A stretch of DNA of 64,000 bases from Thalassocella blandensis (GTDB lineage: Bacteria; Pseudomonadota; Gammaproteobacteria; Pseudomonadales; Cellvibrionaceae). Below, piece after piece: positions 35,756-45,058 of this stretch (within the stretch, counting starts at the first letter, position 1; every line of letters begins with the position of its first letter). Both the position numbers and the translations under genes were made by a program. The notes below the pieces were generated by a model, which saw nothing but the letters and a program-made list of their open reading frames with translations, made no database searches and was not told the DNA's origin. The DNA lies in assembly GCA_902141825.1 (NCBI GenBank), contig CABFPG010000011.1, forward strand, positions 1 to 64,000, written 5' to 3'.

Positions 35756-38023
35756 TTAATTGAAGTTCATTTTGAATTCAACACCCATTACGCGCGGTGA
35801 ATTATCAATCACAGTCAGATTATTGAAATCAATTCCACCACGCACGTTTTCTTCATCGGTGATGTTGCGACCAAACACGGATACAGAGTAGTCATGCACA
35901 AAACTGTTATAGCCTATACGTAAACCGCCCTCAAAGTTATCCTTGGTCTTATACTCAACAGAATCATATAAGAAAATCTGCGTTTCACCTTGGAAAGCCC
36001 AGTCAGTATACGCGTAAAACTCACCGTCGGTTCCCATAGGCACTGCAAAACGCGCACTAAAATTAAAGGTTGTTTCGGGAGCCTGAGGGAATGGATTTCC
36101 GTCAACAATTACATTGCCATCATCATCAATGTCATCCACTACGGTACACTGGCCTGAACCACACGGTAAAACACGCAATTGATCATCATCAATTTCTGTA
36201 TCGTTGTAGCTGAACCCAGCACTCAATGTAAGGTAATCACTTGGCAGCCACTCTGCCTCCAGCTCAAAGCCCTGCCCAATGCCCTTATCGGCATTCAACA
36301 AGCGAGTAAAGTTACCTTCACCACCGATGGCTGAGAATTGCATATCGTTAATGACATAGTGATAAATCGAGCCGTTTAATCGAAGTACGTTTTCAATGAC
36401 ATCGGATTTAACCCCTAACTCTACCGATGTTACCGTTTCAGAATCTGCTACAGAAGGTGCAGACTCAAATGCGACGTCTCGCGCTTGAATGGTTGGCGCG
36501 CGAAAGCCATAAGCGACACGAGCAAATACACTGGTGGCATCCGACAGCAGATAATTACCACTTAACTCCCAGCTGATTTTGTCATCATCCACTTCTACCT
36601 TGTCGTAATCCTGGATCTCTGCTTCACCAATGACAAGTGCAAATCCATCAACGTTTTGCTCACCCACTACCAAGGATTTTTCATCTACCGTGTAACGTAT
36701 GCCACCGGTAATATTGAATTGATCACTAACGTCAAACGACATTTGACCAAAGGCTGCCCAAGAAGTGTTCTCATGGGTCACTGTCGTAGCGCCATAAAAA
36801 CCATCGATCGTAATAACATCGAATGCGGAATCAAAATAAAACAAACCTGCCTGCCAGGTCACGCTACCCGCATCATCGCTGGCCAAACGAAATTCCTGGG
36901 TAATCTGATGGAAATCATCCATTTTGTCTTCAGTTAAAGCCGTAAACGGGATAAATCCGGGATATGAAGTTTCCAGCGTTCCATCACCATCAATATCTTC
37001 TGGCACTTCGGTTAAAACACCGCCATCAATATCGCCTTTACTTCGTCCACTCAACGTTTCATACGCCGAAATAGAGGTTAGCGTTAAATCTCCCAGTCCA
37101 AAGTCAAGCTTTAAGCTCGCGCCAGTATTATCATATTCTTGCGGATTATTATCACCGGCATCGTAATACACTGTATCTCTATCGTACGTGTCATTAAGAT
37201 CGTTACTACCAGAGGTTAAGGCATTTGCACGGAAAATTGTTGAAGTACCATCCAGGTCTCGTCGATGAATGTTGAGCAAGGCAGAAAAATCATCACTTGG
37301 TTCAAGTAAAAACTGTGCGCGCCATGCCAGCTCAGAAAAACCACCCATTACATCATCTTCACCCGTATACGCATTACTGATCCAATCATCGCGGTTTTGT
37401 GACAACAGGGAGAAACGTGCAGATAAAGTCTCTGAAATTGCACCACCAGCTGCAGCCTCAAGATTTAAGGTACCGAGAGTGCCTGCACCGGCTTTTACAT
37501 AGGCATCAAATTCTTGCGAAGGTAGGACAGAATCAAATTTCACCATACCTGCGGTTGTATTTCGTCCAAACAAAGTCCCTTGCGGTCCACGCAGCACTTC
37601 AACTTGCTTTACATCGAAAACAGGAAAGCTTTTAAGAATCACGTTTTCCTTAACCACCTCGTCCATCACGATAGACACCGGTTGCGAAGCAGCCAAATCG
37701 AAATCGGTATTGCCAAGCCCACGAATATAAAATCGTGGAGCCACCCTTCCATTTGATGTTTCTGCGTACAAACCTGGTACACGTGTGGCGATGGCGAGAA
37801 TATCCTCACCACCTGAGAATAGAGAATCAAACTTTTCTCCAGAAACGGTGGAAATAGAAATTGGGACATCCTTGATATCCTGTGAACGTTTTTGAGCCGT
37901 CACAATAATTTCTTCCAGATTCGCTGACTTTTTCATTTCGTCAGCCAATATCATGTTACTCGCTCCCAATAGACTTACGCATAACGCAAGCCGACATACA
38001 CGAAATTTTGCATGCATGCTCAT
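35756..38023 (-). CDS. TonB-dependent receptor
   Basis: This 755-residue outer-membrane receptor has a signal peptide (ending near ILADE), a TonB box-like EEIIVTAQKR, and a plug domain (VEVLRGPQGTLFGRNTTAG). The large barrel ends in an aromatic FKMNFN. The ATG at 38023 has a strong GGGGG Shine-Dalgarno. It belongs to the iron-complex/oligosaccharide-type receptor group typical of Cellvibrionales, sphingomonads and Caulobacter, whose substrates vary. It is divergent from the NCS2 purine permease and near exported nucleoside-cleaving enzymes, so a nucleoside, nucleobase or nucleic-acid-derived ligand is a reasonable guess. No Fur box was seen upstream. Confidence 0.9.
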   Translation of the reverse strand: MSMHAKFRVCRLALCVSLLGASNMILADEMKKSANLEEIIVTAQKRSQDIKDVPISISTVSGEKFDSLFSGGEDILAIATRVPGLYAETSNGRVAPRFYIRGLGNTDFDLAASQPVSIVMDEVVKENVILKSFPVFDVKQVEVLRGPQGTLFGRNTTAGMVKFDSVLPSQEFDAYVKAGAGTLGTLNLEAAAGGAISETLSARFSLLSQNRDDWISNAYTGEDDVMGGFSELAWRAQFLLEPSDDFSALLNIHRRDLDGTSTIFRANALTSGSNDLNDTYDRDTVYYDAGDNNPQEYDNTGASLKLDFGLGDLTLTSISAYETLSGRSKGDIDGGVLTEVPEDIDGDGTLETSYPGFIPFTALTEDKMDDFHQITQEFRLASDDAGSVTWQAGLFYFDSAFDVITIDGFYGATTVTHENTSWAAFGQMSFDVSDQFNITGGIRYTVDEKSLVVGEQNVDGFALVIGEAEIQDYDKVEVDDDKISWELSGNYLLSDATSVFARVAYGFRAPTIQARDVAFESAPSVADSETVTSVELGVKSDVIENVLRLNGSIYHYVINDMQFSAIGGEGNFTRLLNADKGIGQGFELEAEWLPSDYLTLSAGFSYNDTEIDDDQLRVLPCGSGQCTVVDDIDDDGNVIVDGNPFPQAPETTFNFSARFAVPMGTDGEFYAYTDWAFQGETQIFLYDSVEYKTKDNFEGGLRIGYNSFVHDYSVSVFGRNITDEENVRGGIDFNNLTVIDNSPRVMGVEFKMNFN

Positions 38024-38968
38024 GCTTTCCCCCAGAAATTTTATGGTATTAAATCAACATCGAATGGCAAATATTATGCCATGTAAAATGGTGGTTTCGG
38101 GTTCAAAACTTTTCACTCCCGATCCCCCTCATTTCGAAACAATCAACGATTTTCTCCGCGCTTTCTTTGGGTTTATGCTATCAGCCAACAACACAGAACA
38201 TATTTTGTTCACAACCAGGCATGACCAACATGAAACCCATTAAAAACGCTTGCACTTTCTTAGTGCTAACACCGACCTAGAACCCCGGTTTCTAGCACCA
38301 AAATAACGCTCCGCTAATAATTACCCCATTAAACGTATAACACCGACATTCACTCAAACACCCAGCCAACTCTACGCTACGTAAATGGTCAGTATTACGT
38401 GTGAAATGTAATTCACCAGATTATCACCACCAATAACATGTTCTTATTCGCCGGCGACAATGGCCTTTGACACAATAAAAACTTTCATTCCACTCTTTCA
38501 ATCTTCAGCCTTCAGTTTTCAATCTCCACCCTGCCAAGCTGTATGGCACCTAACTATCAACTCTTCGTCATCTGCAGCAACAGAAATGCGTGTCATTCTC
38601 GCGGCTCTCTTAAAATAGGTTTCTTTAAATTGCTCTCTTTAAGCAGGCTTCTTTAAACAGCTGTCATCACTCGTGTTGACAGCGTCCTAAATATCTATTC
38701 GAACACAAACTTAGATTGGATGTTGACTTGAAGGCCCATTAATTGCTTACATTGCTTTTTTCGAAAATTACCCGCTTAACATTTACGTAGTTTTCGTTTT
38801 TATACGTTGTATAGGCTTTATATTGCTGTACCACTCCGGGTTTGTTTCTTCATTTCGGGATAATGTCATTAGAATTCATGACTTAGGCGCGCCTTTGGCT
38901 CTGCTCAATTATTAACCCCAAATTAAACACACCGTAAACTCTATCGCCATTTGGATAGCCATATCACC
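38024..38968. other. 945-bp divergent regulatory region between receptor and purine permease
   Basis: No gene is seen. Two dyads stand out: GAACA-TATTT-TGTTC at 38196-38210, and a 19-bp near-perfect palindrome with CTAGAA and TTCTAG arms at 38277-38295. Both lie upstream of the receptor gene and could be operators. Between 38480 and 38700 there are loose repeats of CTTTAAA- and TCTTCAG-type words. A purine riboswitch core was looked for by eye and not found. Confidence 0.5.
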
Positions 38969-40264
38969 ATGAATAAAATTGCCAGCTTCTTCCAGTTTGA
39001 AAAACAGGGAACCAATTTTCGCACTGAAATCACCGCAGGGCTGACCACATTTCTCGCGATGGCCTACATCACCATCGTCAACCCACAAATTCTTTCCGAA
39101 ACAGGAATGGACTTTGAAGCAGTTTTTGTTGCTACCTGCCTGGCGGCAGCCTTTGGTTCTATTGCCATGGGAGTCTTGGGCAATCTTCCAATTGCATTGG
39201 CACCGGGCATGGGACAAAACGCATTTTTCACTTACGGCATTGTTTTAACCATGGGCTATACCTGGCAAGTAGCGCTGGGCGCGGTGTTTTTATCTGGGAT
39301 ATTGTTTATCATTTTGAGCGTGCTGCCCTACCGTGAATGGCTAATTAACTCTATCCCCAAAAATCTTAAACTTGGCATTTCATCCGGCATTGGTCTATTT
39401 CTGGGGATTATCGCGCTCACCAAAGCCAATATTATTGTCGACAGCCCCGCAACATTGGTCACCTTGGGCGACATCACCAATTTTGAATCCCTTATGTGCA
39501 TCGCTGGATTCGCCATTATCACGGCATTATCACAGAAGAAAGTTAAGGCAGCGGTGGTCATCGGAATTTTGGCGGTCACTTTGATCGGATGGTTTACCGG
39601 CTACACTGAATTTAAAGGCTTTACATCCTTACCCCCTTCTCCAGCACCTGTCCTGCTTCAGCTCGACATTCGAGGCGCACTCGAGGTATCTCTGATTACT
39701 GTCATCATTACCTTATTAGTGGTAGACCTTTTCGACACAGCCGGAACACTGGTGGGCGTCACCTCGCGAGCAAAACTCATGAATGCCGACGGCACACTTC
39801 CACGCCTGGGCAAGGCTTTGCTGTCTGATTCAGGCGCTACAGCATTTGGTGCTGTCGTGGGTACATCCTCTACTACTAGTTACATAGAAAGCGCAGCTGG
39901 CGTTGAAGCCGGAGGTAAAACAGGTTTAACGGCCGTCACTGTAGGTGTTTTATTTCTTTGCTGCCTGGTATTTTCGCCACTGGCGCAAAGCGTACCAGCA
40001 TACGCCACAGCCGCCGCACTTTTATATGTTGCCTGTTTAATGACGAGCAGCCTGGCTGATATTAATTGGAGAGATCAAACTGAAAGTGCACCTGCGGTGG
40101 TTGCAGCGGTTGCGATGCCTCTTAGTTATTCAATCGCAGATGGCATTGGATTAAGTTTTATTACTTACGCTTTAATCAAAATCATGAGCGGACACGCCTT
40201 ACGCTGCTCGCCAGTGGTATACCTTATAGCAGCGATTTTCGCGGGGAAATTCCTGTTTCTTTAA
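38969..40264 (+). CDS. NCS2-family purine (adenine/guanine/hypoxanthine) permease
   Basis: This 431-residue inner-membrane transporter starts at ATG 38969. It has the signatures of the AzgA-like NCS2 branch: LTTFLAMAYITIVNP near the N-terminus, ALAPGMGQNAFFTYG, VVDLFDTAGTLVGV, and GTSSTTSYIESAAGVEAGGKTGL. About 12 to 14 transmembrane segments are predicted. Proteins of this group (PurP/AdeQ, GhxP/GhxQ) import purine bases with protons. The gene is divergent from a TonB-dependent receptor and close to an exported nucleoside hydrolase, which would deliver free bases to it. Confidence 0.93.
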   Translation: MNKIASFFQFEKQGTNFRTEITAGLTTFLAMAYITIVNPQILSETGMDFEAVFVATCLAAAFGSIAMGVLGNLPIALAPGMGQNAFFTYGIVLTMGYTWQVALGAVFLSGILFIILSVLPYREWLINSIPKNLKLGISSGIGLFLGIIALTKANIIVDSPATLVTLGDITNFESLMCIAGFAIITALSQKKVKAAVVIGILAVTLIGWFTGYTEFKGFTSLPPSPAPVLLQLDIRGALEVSLITVIITLLVVDLFDTAGTLVGVTSRAKLMNADGTLPRLGKALLSDSGATAFGAVVGTSSTTSYIESAAGVEAGGKTGLTAVTVGVLFLCCLVFSPLAQSVPAYATAAALLYVACLMTSSLADINWRDQTESAPAVVAAVAMPLSYSIADGIGLSFITYALIKIMSGHALRCSPVVYLIAAIFAGKFLFL

Positions 40265-40410
40265 TGTGTGAATGTAAGTTACTCATTGTAATACCTGGTG
40301 AATAACCCAGAAACAAAGATTTGACCGAGTTCGCTCACCCTCAGGAAGAGGGATAATGCTTTGGTGTTTTTAATAGACTACAAACAACACCCAACAAGCT
40401 CACCGAGAGC

Positions 40411-40433
40411 CCCCTGCTCAGGTAGAACAGGGG
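40411..40433. terminator. Hairpin between convergent permease and GNAT genes
   Basis: CCCCTG and CAGGGG form a GC-rich 6-bp stem around an 11-base loop. It lies between the stop codons of the permease (plus) and the GNAT gene (minus). No strong U-tract follows, so termination is only a possibility. Confidence 0.4.
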
Positions 40434-40496
40434 CAAATTCACCTGAACGGCTGTAATCACGACCATTAACGACTCGTCATTGAGTATGCAGGAAAA

Positions 40497-40925
40497 TTAA
40501 GCAACGCTTTTTCGAAATATTTTTTGCGTTTTTATTTCACAAAAGCCCAGAGCCGCATAAAATTCATGGGCATCAGCGCGGGTCACATTTGCTCTGACTC
40601 TTATTTTCTTTGTGTGTTGTTTTAGATAGTTTTCTGCCGTATTCACTAGCTGTTTTCCCAAACCTTTTCCGCGGTGAGCTTCATCCACCACCAGGCTTAC
40701 AATTTCACCACACACGCCCGCAGCCATTCTGACATCCAAAATGGCCGAAATGCAGCCACATACATGTCCACCATCTTCGGCAACAAAAACCTCACCGCCC
40801 TGCTTTCTTACTTGAGAAATATTGAATTGCAAACTTTCATTGCTGTGTTCGTAGCCAAGCTGACGCATCAACTTGACTAAGCTTTCAATATCCGTATCTC
40901 CAAAAGTTCTACAGGCTCTCGTCAT
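40497..40925 (-). CDS. GNAT-family N-acetyltransferase
   Basis: This 142-residue single-domain protein has the GNAT acetyl-CoA-binding motif (VDEAHRGKGLGKQLVNTAENY). The final strand-helix motif (ADAHEFYAALGFCEI) is also present. The acceptor substrate is unknown. The gene stands alone and converges with the permease gene. A CTGCCAA/TTGGCAG inverted repeat lies 35 bp upstream of its start and may be regulatory. Confidence 0.87.
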   Translation of the reverse strand: MTRACRTFGDTDIESLVKLMRQLGYEHSNESLQFNISQVRKQGGEVFVAEDGGHVCGCISAILDVRMAAGVCGEIVSLVVDEAHRGKGLGKQLVNTAENYLKQHTKKIRVRANVTRADAHEFYAALGFCEIKTQKIFRKSVA

Positions 40926-41279
40926 TATGTCTCCTTAGGTCACTGGGGAAAATTCTATTCTGCCAACAGTTTTTTTGGCAGCAAGTGCTTCTTTCTACCA
41001 CTTTTCAGGCAAAGTGATCGCCACCATCAATTCTGTTAATGTAACACCTCATTAAACCACAAAACTTAATGAGTTGTTTTTGGCACCTTAAATTTGATTG
41101 CTTTGAATTCATCGGGATCTACTGGAATGATGACTATTCATTTCGTTCACTCGTCAAACCAGTTACTATAACACCCGGCGTTTCTATTGAAATTTGGGTA
41201 TAACACAGACTTCCATGCATCCAAAACAATGAAAAGAGAAGCCTAACGCTCGCATGCATCTGCGCAAAAACCATTCAAC
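40926..41279. other. 354-bp intergenic region
   Basis: No gene is seen. At 40960-40981 CTGCCAA and TTGGCAG form a perfect 7-bp inverted repeat with an 8-base T-rich loop. The region must hold the promoters of the divergent GNAT and YbaN-like genes. Confidence 0.4.
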
Positions 41280-41726
41280 TTGCTGTTTTGGTGTAAATTG
41301 AAACATTCGATAGATACTGATGAATCAACACAAGCCTCCACTCCTCCCCGCCCCATTATTCGTTACGCATGGTTAACGCTGGCCGGTATTTGTATCGCTG
41401 CTGGTGCTGTGGGAGTTATTCTACCCGGCATCCCGACAACACCGTTTTTACTGGTTGCCGCGTGGTCAGCACCAAAAGGATCACCGCGCCTGAATTTTTG
41501 GTTACACAACCATAAAAAGTTTGGCCCCATGATTCGAGCCTGGAAGCATGAGCGTGCAATTCCTCGCTCAGCTAAAATCACGGGGATTTGTATGATGCTG
41601 ATCAGCCTGGTCGTTATGTGGTGGATGAAACTTCCTTTAATGTTTATTACGATTGCCTGTGTGTTTTTTACCTGTGGTGCTTGCGCTCTCATGCTGTTTA
41701 AAGAGCCCAGCAAGGAATGGGATTGA
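41280..41726 (+). CDS. YbaN/DUF454 family inner-membrane protein
   Basis: This protein of about 148 residues matches the DUF454/YbaN family. After a short hydrophilic N-terminus it has a helix with GVILPGIPTTPFLLVAAW. The conserved RLNFWLHNHKKFGPMIRAWKHERAIP loop follows, then two closely spaced transmembrane helices. The function of the family is unknown. The start is uncertain because the frame opens with TTG at 41280 and no good Shine-Dalgarno is visible; a second TTG lies 18 bases downstream. Confidence 0.83.
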   Translation: MLFWCKLKHSIDTDESTQASTPPRPIIRYAWLTLAGICIAAGAVGVILPGIPTTPFLLVAAWSAPKGSPRLNFWLHNHKKFGPMIRAWKHERAIPRSAKITGICMMLISLVVMWWMKLPLMFITIACVFFTCGACALMLFKEPSKEWD

Positions 41727-42336
41727 CTCTTTATTTGATTCTGTTTTTGATCGATCCTGTTTGTTTGATGCTTTTAGTTTCATCCTGTTAGATTGATTCT
41801 GTCTCCAGGCTTCAGTATAAATAATGCAGCAAAACGTCTTGGCAAATCTTCATCAGGCTTTAATACACGCCCATAGAATAAACGGTTTAGTGCCGTAAAT
41901 TAATAACGCTAAACATAACTTGCGTACTTCAGATTTCACGGTGTGCCGCATTTTATTTTCGACACTCTCAACCAACCAACCAACAAACAAACCAACAAAC
42001 CAACAAACCAACAAACGTAAACCTAACACCCTCAACAACTCACTAACATTCACAACCTGCAAATGGGCAGTTTTAATCGCTTTAACACGATATGGCTGCT
42101 TTAGCGCATTCACACTCGTGATATTTCTATTGATTATATCTGCAGAAGTCTCTATTTATCTAAAGAACCCTCTATTTAGACGACAAACTGCCGGTGATAT
42201 TCATGAACTACATTTTTCATGATTTACGCTAATCTTATAACCGATACACGCTTGTATTTTTTACCAAGCTGACGCGATAACCGTCATTTATGCGTCTATA
42301 CTTACTAATGTTTTTGGCTAAACACGTATTATTAGC
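41727..42336. other. 610-bp intergenic region with simple-sequence tract
   Basis: No convincing gene is seen. A run of CCAA and CAAA tetranucleotide units occupies about 41969-42016. Further upstream, loose GATTCTG/GATCCTG words recur at 41735-41810. A 100-codon frame across the tract encodes a Thr-Asn-Gln repeat and was not called. The kinase gene promoter should lie near the right end. Confidence 0.5.
41969..42016. repeat. CCAA/CAAA tetranucleotide repeat tract
   Basis: About 48 bases are made almost only of CCAA and CAAA units, first as three CCAA copies, then alternating CAAA-CCAA units. Such tracts can change length by slippage. No gene clearly depends on it here. Confidence 0.75.
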
Positions 42337-43968
42337 ATGAAGCACGCAATTCCTGGATATCATTTTAAAACAGCACTCGGTACAGGAGGTATGGCTAGTG
42401 TATTTCTAGCGACACAAACCTCACTCGACCGAGCGGTGGCAATCAAAATATTAAATGCAAAGTTTTGTGACGAGCTGCGACAAAGCAGTCTTGCTAAACA
42501 GCACTTTCTACAAGAATGCAAAATCATTGCACAGCTCAATCACCCTAACATTGTTCAAGTCATTGATCAGGGAATAACTGAGCAAGGCATGCCCTATTTC
42601 GTCATGCCCTATGTCAAATGTATTGCCTTGCACTCTGTATTGAAACGAGATGATGTGAGCCTTACACGAAAATTAGATATTCTAATCCAGGTGTGCAGCG
42701 CATTGTCTTATGCCCACCGCAATCAAATCATCCATCGAGATATTAAGCCGGCAAATGTTCTGGTGGACTACGATGGCCACGCCAGACTGGTAGATTTTGG
42801 TATTGCAGGCTATTTCACTCCACAAGAGACAGGCAGCACAGAATCTCAGATGCCCCATCCCCCCGAAGCATCCGCAAAACACGCTATGGTGGCAGGAACA
42901 TCAGCCTATATGGCCCCCGAACAACGTGACAGCGCAAACAAAACCAGCCATCATAGCGACATATACTCGCTCGGTGCGCTAATGCATGAAACGCTCTTAG
43001 GCTGCCCTCCCAATATCGCGAGCGCGGACAAGATAAAAGCACCGGAGAATGATCACTCAAAGATCATTCCCCATCTACGCCCCACCATTGAACATTGCCT
43101 GGAAACACTTCCGCAAAATCGCCCCGGCAGCGTGGAAGAGGTTCGACAAGCTTTACTTCTCGTCGCGCAGGGGCGGCACTTAAGAAACAACCACTGGAAA
43201 CTGGATTCAAAGAGAGACAAACTGCCGCCCAATTACCAGCTGCTTGACGTCATTAAAGAGAATCCATTTGGTGCGACCTACCTTGTGAATGATGCAAACA
43301 AGCAACGCTTACTGGTAGTAAAAAAGCAGAATCTGGACCAGCTCGGAAATGCACCTTCCTGCGCAATGAAGCTGTCCCATATTCGTCACCCTTCTCTTAC
43401 AAAGATATACGGTACAGGGAAAAACCAGCGTGTATTTATCACCGTCAATGAGTACGTTCCAGCTGGCAGCCTCCAGGAAAGACTGAGTAACACGTTCTCT
43501 ATGACACAGTGGGCAACATTGGCACTTCAACTTTGCCAGGCGTTAGCCTGTGCACATTCATATGGCATTGTGCATGGTGACTTACGACCAAGTAACGTGT
43601 TGTTCGCGGAAAACAATCACATCAAACTGACCGATTTTGGCTTCCCCACTCACAACTATGGATTGGAAACGCATTGGTACCATCCGGTGGGAGAGGAATA
43701 TTCACACCTTGTTGATATTTATGCAGCGGGGGCGATTTTATTTCAGGTATTAACCGGGTTTCCCCCTCAACCCGACTGGTGGGGGTTGAAAAACCACTGG
43801 AAATTAAGACATTATCCCAAACCCGTTCGCAAAATCCTGCTTAAGATGATAGCGTCAAACCCACGCAATAGAATACCTAGTGCCGAGCTTGCCGCACTAA
43901 AATTCAGTGAGCTGCAGGAGAGCCAGGAAACACAAATTTCCCTGGAAGAAAATCAGGTTCTCGAATAA
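42337..43968 (+). CDS. Ser/Thr protein kinase with a second, degenerate kinase domain
   Basis: This 543-residue cytoplasmic protein has two Hanks-type kinase domains in tandem. The first (about 8-275) is complete: GTGGMASVF loop, VAIK with Lys37, HRDIKPAN (133-140), DFG (153-155) and a MAPEQ motif. The second (about 300-525) lacks a recognisable glycine loop, has VVKK, HGDLRPSN (413-420) and DFG (433-435), and lacks the APE motif. It may be a weak kinase or a pseudokinase that regulates the first. There is no transmembrane helix or extracellular sensor. The gene stands alone, without a phosphatase or FHA partner. Confidence 0.9.
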   Translation: MKHAIPGYHFKTALGTGGMASVFLATQTSLDRAVAIKILNAKFCDELRQSSLAKQHFLQECKIIAQLNHPNIVQVIDQGITEQGMPYFVMPYVKCIALHSVLKRDDVSLTRKLDILIQVCSALSYAHRNQIIHRDIKPANVLVDYDGHARLVDFGIAGYFTPQETGSTESQMPHPPEASAKHAMVAGTSAYMAPEQRDSANKTSHHSDIYSLGALMHETLLGCPPNIASADKIKAPENDHSKIIPHLRPTIEHCLETLPQNRPGSVEEVRQALLLVAQGRHLRNNHWKLDSKRDKLPPNYQLLDVIKENPFGATYLVNDANKQRLLVVKKQNLDQLGNAPSCAMKLSHIRHPSLTKIYGTGKNQRVFITVNEYVPAGSLQERLSNTFSMTQWATLALQLCQALACAHSYGIVHGDLRPSNVLFAENNHIKLTDFGFPTHNYGLETHWYHPVGEEYSHLVDIYAAGAILFQVLTGFPPQPDWWGLKNHWKLRHYPKPVRKILLKMIASNPRNRIPSAELAALKFSELQESQETQISLEENQVLE

Positions 43969-45058
43969 TCACCTCAGGACGCACGCTGCAAGAACTAATC
44001 GCGTACAAGACCTGTTTTAGAAATACCAGGGCACTTAATTTTTAGTACTTTATTATTAGCACTGAATTATTAGCGCTTAATTCTCAGAGCTTAACCCTCG
44101 GCTCTTTGCCCTTAACCCTTAGCACATAGCCCTTAGCACATGGCCCTTAGCTTGTTTCAAGCCATCACAAGTTTCTCATATTGTCCACAACAGCAGCCAC
44201 GCATGCCGGGCATACACAACGCGCCCCTTCCCTAATTTAGCGCAGAACACACAATCAGATACACTTGCGCCCCAATCAATCAGACAACCAAGCATTATTT
44301 TGGAAAACTTCAATTGTCGCTTTGCCATTAAATTAGACAGTAATGCGTAATTTAATAGCCGAAGAGCTATTTTAACTTGGAGTTTATTTGGTACTATTGA
44401 TGTCTGCGTTGAGTTTAAGCGCAGCATACGGTTTGTTTCAAACAATTGTCTGTATGAATCTTACGATCAGACGGCAAGGTTTACTTCAAATTCGTTTATT
44501 TGGCTTGTGATTTTTCTTAATTGGATATTGCAAACGTGCAGCATTCCATTGCCGTATGTTAATTCGTTCAAGTCGACATTCAACTCGTCAACCCCGCAAT
44601 TTTTAGGCGTATTTGATGTCAGATTGTATATGAATAAAGCATCTCCAGCGCTTCAATGAACCGTCACCAAGCCCAGTTACCGGCCAATTGGCAGAATATT
44701 AAAACCGTACCAACGAAAAGGTAACAAAAAGTTAACGATAAACATTTTTTACGGATTTTCTCATCAAAATGTTTATCTCCATTGTTTTGCTCTTTAAAGC
44801 AAATTTAACGGATAATTTCAGCCTCAATGCCCTTGAGGCAGCCCTGTAAGAAAACCCAGAAAGAAACGCCGTAGAGCGTGCAATACCGCAAAGAATTCGC
44901 GTCAGCATTTATGACCGGCAATTAAACTAGTCGCTTTTGAGTATTTATACTTATGCGCCCGTGAAAGCTGCAGCCATTCAAGCGAAAATCCAGGGTTAAA
45001 AGGCTATAATTATCGTATTAGGTATTTACATCAGGCACACGAGGTATCTAAGGTTTAA
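43969..45058. other. 1.1-kb gene-free region with degenerate short repeats
   Basis: At about 44030-44155 a series of degenerate words of the type TTAGCAC, TTAGCGC, TTAACCC and AGCCC is repeated many times, most regularly as CCCTTAGCACATAG/GG. The rest is AT-rich, with short frames lacking features. The region before 45059 should carry the promoter of the TonB-fusion gene; TATAAT occurs at about 45005. Confidence 0.5.

Noticed and set aside
38700-38968. Purine riboswitch before the NCS2 permease
   Set aside because: I looked for the conserved P1-J1/2 and J2/3 core words and found no match; a covariance-model search would settle it.
41920-42222. 100-codon frame with Thr/Asn/Gln/Pro repeats
   Set aside because: The repeat comes from the CCAA/CAAA tract and the rest lacks coding features or a ribosome-binding site.
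44176-44445. 89-codon minus-strand frame
   Set aside because: No domain, Shine-Dalgarno or composition typical of the neighbours.
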